In this document: positions 59,532 to 64,000 of the stretch, one piece after another
How the letters are laid out: each line of letters begins with the position of its first letter
Numbering within the stretch: the stretch's first letter is position 1
Assembly: GCA_035582835.1 (NCBI GenBank)
Contig: JAYKAV010000467.1
Coordinates: 104,149-168,148 of the forward strand
Length of the DNA stretch: 64,000 nt
Source: Phoebastria nigripes
Taxonomy: Eukaryota; Chordata; Aves; Procellariiformes; Diomedeidae
Direction of reading: 5' to 3'
Program-made: the position numbers and the translations under genes
The notes under the pieces: generated by a model
The model's database searches: none
What the model was told of the DNA's origin: nothing
Seen by the model: the letters and a program-made list of their open reading frames with translations, nothing else

Positions 59532-62500
59532 CAACCACATTTTTCAAATGTTATTGCTGATACCTTGCCTCCCCTCCCTGCCTTAATGGCAGGGAGTGCA
59601 GAAAGTGCCAAGCACCTTTCTCTGCAAATCTGGCTCTTCTGAGTGTATTAAGCAGTAAGATGGGCAATGTCTTATCTCACGAGTCACCTTTCAAAATGCA
59701 CATCAGCAAGATTTTGCGTAAGGACTTGCCTTTGAATTTAAGGAGCAAGTAACAGGTACAATTTCACCCCATCCGCTGAGGTAGATGCTCTACATAATAC
59801 AAGATTTTTTCAATTCTTTAAAAATCAAGTCTTGAATAGAAACTAGAGAATTTAATTTTTAAAAGACATTTTAATTTGCCAGATGGGATTCCTTCCCTTC
59901 CATTCCCCCGTCAGCCCCTAATAATCTAGGTAGATGGATTTTTCTTACTTCAAGCTGGTCTCCTTACCCCTTGTGCCCCCCACAAAGGTCCTAAAACCAG
60001 ACAGCAGATAAATGCATTAAAACCCAGAAATGACTCAACTATCTGAAATTGAAAGGAAAACATGTGTGCTGCCAGTGACCTTTATTTGCTGTCTACCAAG
60101 AGGAATTGTGTATTTTTTTCCTCCCTCGACGACAAACACAATGTGAGACATTAAATCTTCCATTGCAGACAGAATTGTGTTTTGTGCAAAGATACTTGCC
60201 ATGGACAAACTTTAACATATGTGTTTTCTAAGGGAGTAACGACCTACACTGAGAACTGTGTCTTTGAAAGGACAGCACTGCCACCTCTTCATAACTCACT
60301 GTACTTCCTTCAGTGATGTTAGATCTGTTCTGTCTTCATTTGAAAAAGATAGTATCTCTGAGAAAGGTATTAGCTGTGCTTAATCACCACCTGTATGTTT
60401 TTTGATGAGCATTGCTCTGGACATAACATTAGACCAGGCAAATTATGTTTATGTTAACTGCTGCAGCATCAGCATCAAATGGGCAACACTTGCCTGACAA
60501 TCCGTACATGTACGCATGTGCACATCCGCATCTGAGCTGGTCACTCTACACTCCTTTTATCATCAGTGGAGGAAAACAGTGTTCAAAGGATATGGTGACT
60601 CCCTAAACTTGATGTCTACAAGAGAGTATTTTTTTTCGTTTGCTGTAAAAGTAGTCAAGCATGACTAGTGCTTTAGGTGTCTAAATTATGGGGAGATGAA
60701 CCCCATTCTGCGTGTCACTATTACCCATATGATTATGGTGGGAATACTGTGGTGTTTCCACAGACTGCAGTTCACTGAAATACTTTTGCAGTTTGATATC
60801 AGAGTGTTGCTATCACTCCACTACAAGAAAACCTTTTCATAGCTAAGGGTTGCAGCAAAAATATGGTTATATACATGATGTTCTTCCCTATGTGAGTCAG
60901 ATTACTGGATATTGTATGTAACCTGAGTGAGACCTGACTCTAGGCATAGGTGAAGCAGGCAGTTACAGGCAGCAGTGCTGCCTGCATCACTGAGCCATGG
61001 TCATGCACCCTGATTTGTGCAAGCCAGAGAGAAGTGTAGGAGAGCGGGCATGGTTCTGCAGATGGGGCAATGCAGGCCCTCCGACCCCTTCTTCCCAGGG
61101 TTTCCACATGCCCTCCTTCCCACCACGTCACTCCTGTCCCCTACCCTACTCCGGAAGCCAAGTTCTTGCCTCACCACTGGGGTGGCAAAACTGAGTTTTG
61201 CTGACAGCAAGCACCTGAGTAAGTTCTTTGAGAGATGAAACAGCTTTTAAACTATTTCCTTCCTGGTGCTATTTCTTAATATTTTTGTTTTCCAGTATGT
61301 GTGTACTAACTTGCAAAGCCTGGGATGTAGGACATTTCTCTGGTAAATCTAGGGCAGCCTTTTTGTTACTGTTCCTTTAAGGGATGCTGTTGCTCTGATT
61401 CACTTTATAAAGAGCATAGTTGAATGATAATGTACATAACTGTTTTCAGATAACTATCCAGACATATTTCAAATGCTTACAAATGTTCTTCAGTACCTTT
61501 TCAGCAGATAGGAGTTGTAGGACGTTAGAAAGCAGGCCAAAAAAACTTCCTCCTTTGCTCTGCAAATGAGTCAGAGCTTCTGTAAGCTGGCAGGCCTCCT
61601 CCTGCTGATAGAAGTGAGGCCATTCAAGCCTGGAAAGGGAGGAAAGGCACTTGATTTACAGCACTGTTTCTCTATCTGAGCTTGGATTTTTATTCGCTTG
61701 TTTTTTTAAGTTGAAGGAAGTCCTAGCCTTAAAGAAGTCCAAGGACTCTTTTTATGTAGTGTTGTCCTCATGTGTTTTTTCTGACAGCTAAACAAGAATG
61801 ATGTTACTGGTTTTTAATTATTTCTTATACTTAGACCCCCTCATTTTATTTTCTTGCCAGTGTATGTGCATTTCTGAGGGAGATTTGTTGGAGGACTTCT
61901 TGCCGTCTTGCAAACAAACCAGATGTGGTCCAGGGATCACTGCTAGACAGATGCTGGCATGGATGATCGTGCACTGGACTTTTTGTAGCAGTCTGGATTG
62001 AATGAATCTCAATCAGTTGGTGGGTTTATACAGTGTATCCGCACTTACTGGTGTGCCTGTGAATAACTTTGGGGTAAGAAGAGGGAAGACAGCTCGATTT
62101 ACGGAGTAAATTGTTTGTTGTGTTCTTCCTCCACTTCCAGGAGGTAAATTCAATGTGCATACCATTTCCTCCCCGCCGTCTCTTTCTTTCTTTCCTCTAT
62201 GATGGCTTGGCTTCTCTTTTATGNTCTTTCTTCAGCTTGTAGTTTCATACATATGTGGTCAGAAATATTTTATAGCTCCCTAGAGGGAGGGAATTCATTG
62301 TGCAGTGTGTTGGGAAGAGGGAGGGGGAGAAAAGGACGAAGAAGAAAGAGGTATTGGAATCTCACCTGTACAAGAAGCCCCAGCTTTCTAAGCTGCTATA
62401 GTGGAGACATAAGGAGAAACAGATTGTTGTTGCTTTCTGCCATCTGCTCAGTATGCCACAGATAGCTTTTATCAGCAGGGAGCTATTATCACCAGTTAAA

Positions 62501-64000
62501 AACCATGCTCTCTTTAAATACTCTTTCTCTAAAAAAAAAGTATAACAACAGAAAGATAATTATCAGCACTTAAATACGTTTGTATATTTTTCTCCTACTG
62601 GGCTGAATTTTTGTGCTTGGAGAAGAGGCTCTGTCCCATGTCACACTCTGGGTTGTCTGTCCATGCTTGTGAGGGATGGTGAGACCTTCCCAGCAGAGCC
62701 CAGCCAGCCCACCCAGCCTGGGCAGGGCTTCTGCTGCTCTGTGCCAATGCTGCTTGTCTTGAAGTGTCTGCACTAGCCTGTAGTGTTGCCGCTATATAAT
62801 TCTGTAGGGCTTTGTTTTTATAGCACTCCACCAATCTCTAATTTATGAAGTGAGCTGTGCTGAGATCACCGTGCAGGCATATTTCTGATCCAACCTGTTC
62901 TGGAGCTGAAGTTACCAAAAGTGAAAGGCTAAGATTTATGCAACTGAGATGTGCATAAATCTGTTCCCTATTCCCTATTCTTATCACAGCAGCTGCAGCA
63001 GTAACACCAGCTGTGATGCATCTCTCCACAGGTACTTCTGTGTCATTTCCCATGAAATCTCCTCTCAACTCCCACCTGTCACAGCAATGCCCGTCTTCAT
63101 TTTGGGGAGCCTGAAGTACTTAACTGCATGCTTTCAGTAAGGCTGTGTATTCATTCCCTGGGACACTAAACTGCACTTGAATGTAGCTCTTCCTCCTGCT
63201 ACTCTACATGTTACCTCCCTCGGGCAGTACCCAGCAGCCTGGGTTCAACAGAACCTCCTTACACCAGGTACTGACTCCATTTCAAATGAAACTGGTTTTC
63301 CCTGCACCAGAAAGTTTTCAGTTTAAGTTAAACATCTTATTTTCATCTTTGCACATATTATTTCAGATGCACTGCCCCACCCTGAATTTTTAACTGAATC
63401 CCTGTGTAAACCTTCTCTTACAGCTTTCTTCTTGCTTTCCACATATGTACACTAAACTCAGTATATGTGTACTTTAGCCGGTGTAGCTTTTAGCAGGTAG
63501 GTTCTCTAAAGCAGCTACTCTTTCATTTCCAATGTTATAAGTGCTGGACCTACCCCATTTGGGAATTGTACAATTATAAGTAACATGTTTTTGAATGAAA
63601 ATGATATTAACTATGTAGAAAAAGAAGGAAAACCTGGTATTTGCTGAATTTTTGACAGGACCCTCTGAAGATTAATTGGTCTCAATTCCAGTTACTTTCT
63701 CTTGTAGGATGGGACCTTAGACAAAAAAAAAGGAATGTTTATTGCTCCTTGTCCTAAAAATCAAGGCATGGAAAACAAAAAATATTCCCTTTGTCTTTGT
63801 AAAAATCTTTTATTTAATCTCTTGTACTTGTAGACCAGTCCTCCTTCAGCTCTTTTCTTTTGGAGTGCCCTATACTGGGCATGGGATTCCAGCCAATATA
63901 GTAGAAAGCAGTTTTCCCTTTTTTCCATCTCTTTATTGTGTCTAGCTTTTAAGGAGTAGGAAAGATGAGGGTTAATGTTTTCTGCACAAAAGATAGCTGA
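59532..64000. other. Unassigned sequence, no gene recognised
   Basis: A perfect 12-base palindrome CGTACATGTACG is at 60503-60514. Overlapping ORFs of 60-88 codons occur at 60.9-61.2, 61.8-62.0, 62.2-62.8 and 62.8-63.4 kb. Their translations show no domain I can identify. One N at 62224. No RNA gene, LTR or LINE end is visible up to the window edge. Confidence 0.65.

Noticed and set aside
1..64000. tRNA, rRNA, CRISPR array, riboswitch or operon structure
   Set aside because: No cloverleaf with A/B boxes, no rRNA-like blocks and no regularly spaced direct repeats with spacers were seen; the sequence is eukaryotic.

Overview
This window reads as vertebrate nuclear DNA, almost certainly from a bird. 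The evidence is a long CR1 LINE that ends in the ATTCTATG-type tail, four shorter or older pieces that look like CR1 (each opening with or leading to the usual CR1 3' region), a solo LTR whose ends match a retroviral LTR type I know from birds, and two fragments that look like ancient MIR/CORE-SINEs. Repeat density is low, there are no Alu- or L1-like sequences, and short ORFs are scattered with no clear coding logic. I cannot name the species or the locus. There are 23 isolated N bases.

Layout. 1-6.7 kb: unassigned single-copy sequence with one small tandem duplication. 6.70-6.95 kb: CR1 3' fragment, minus strand. 6.95-16.15 kb: unassigned. 16.15-19.34 kb: the main element, a plus-strand CR1 that keeps endonuclease and reverse-transcriptase remains and the complete 3' end, but is broken by stops and frameshifts. 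19.3-37.6 kb: unassigned sequence with a clear MIR-like fragment (27.04-27.20 kb), a weaker one (24.2 kb), homopolymers and a possible exon at 33.73-33.89 kb. 37.64-38.20 kb: minus-strand CR1 3' fragment of a different CR1 type. 44.16-44.88 kb: an old CR1 remnant split by a 599-bp solo LTR (44202-44800, minus strand). 47.13-47.32 kb: a small ORF that could be a last coding exon for a short membrane protein. 49.90-50.13 kb: a degraded CR1 3' end with a three-copy 37-bp repeat. 50.1-64 kb: unassigned sequence with a strong short hairpin near 59.5 kb.

No confidently recognisable host protein-coding gene, rRNA, tRNA, CRISPR or operon-like structure is present. The window is best read as intergenic or intronic avian DNA. 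I do not see a new multi-gene system. The items most worth checking are the ORF at 47130-47324, the candidate exon at 33729-33886, the LTR with a perfect TGACGTCA site beside its TATA box, the clustering of N bases in the long CR1, and the 59.5-kb hairpin. Family names come from remembered consensus features, not from a database search.
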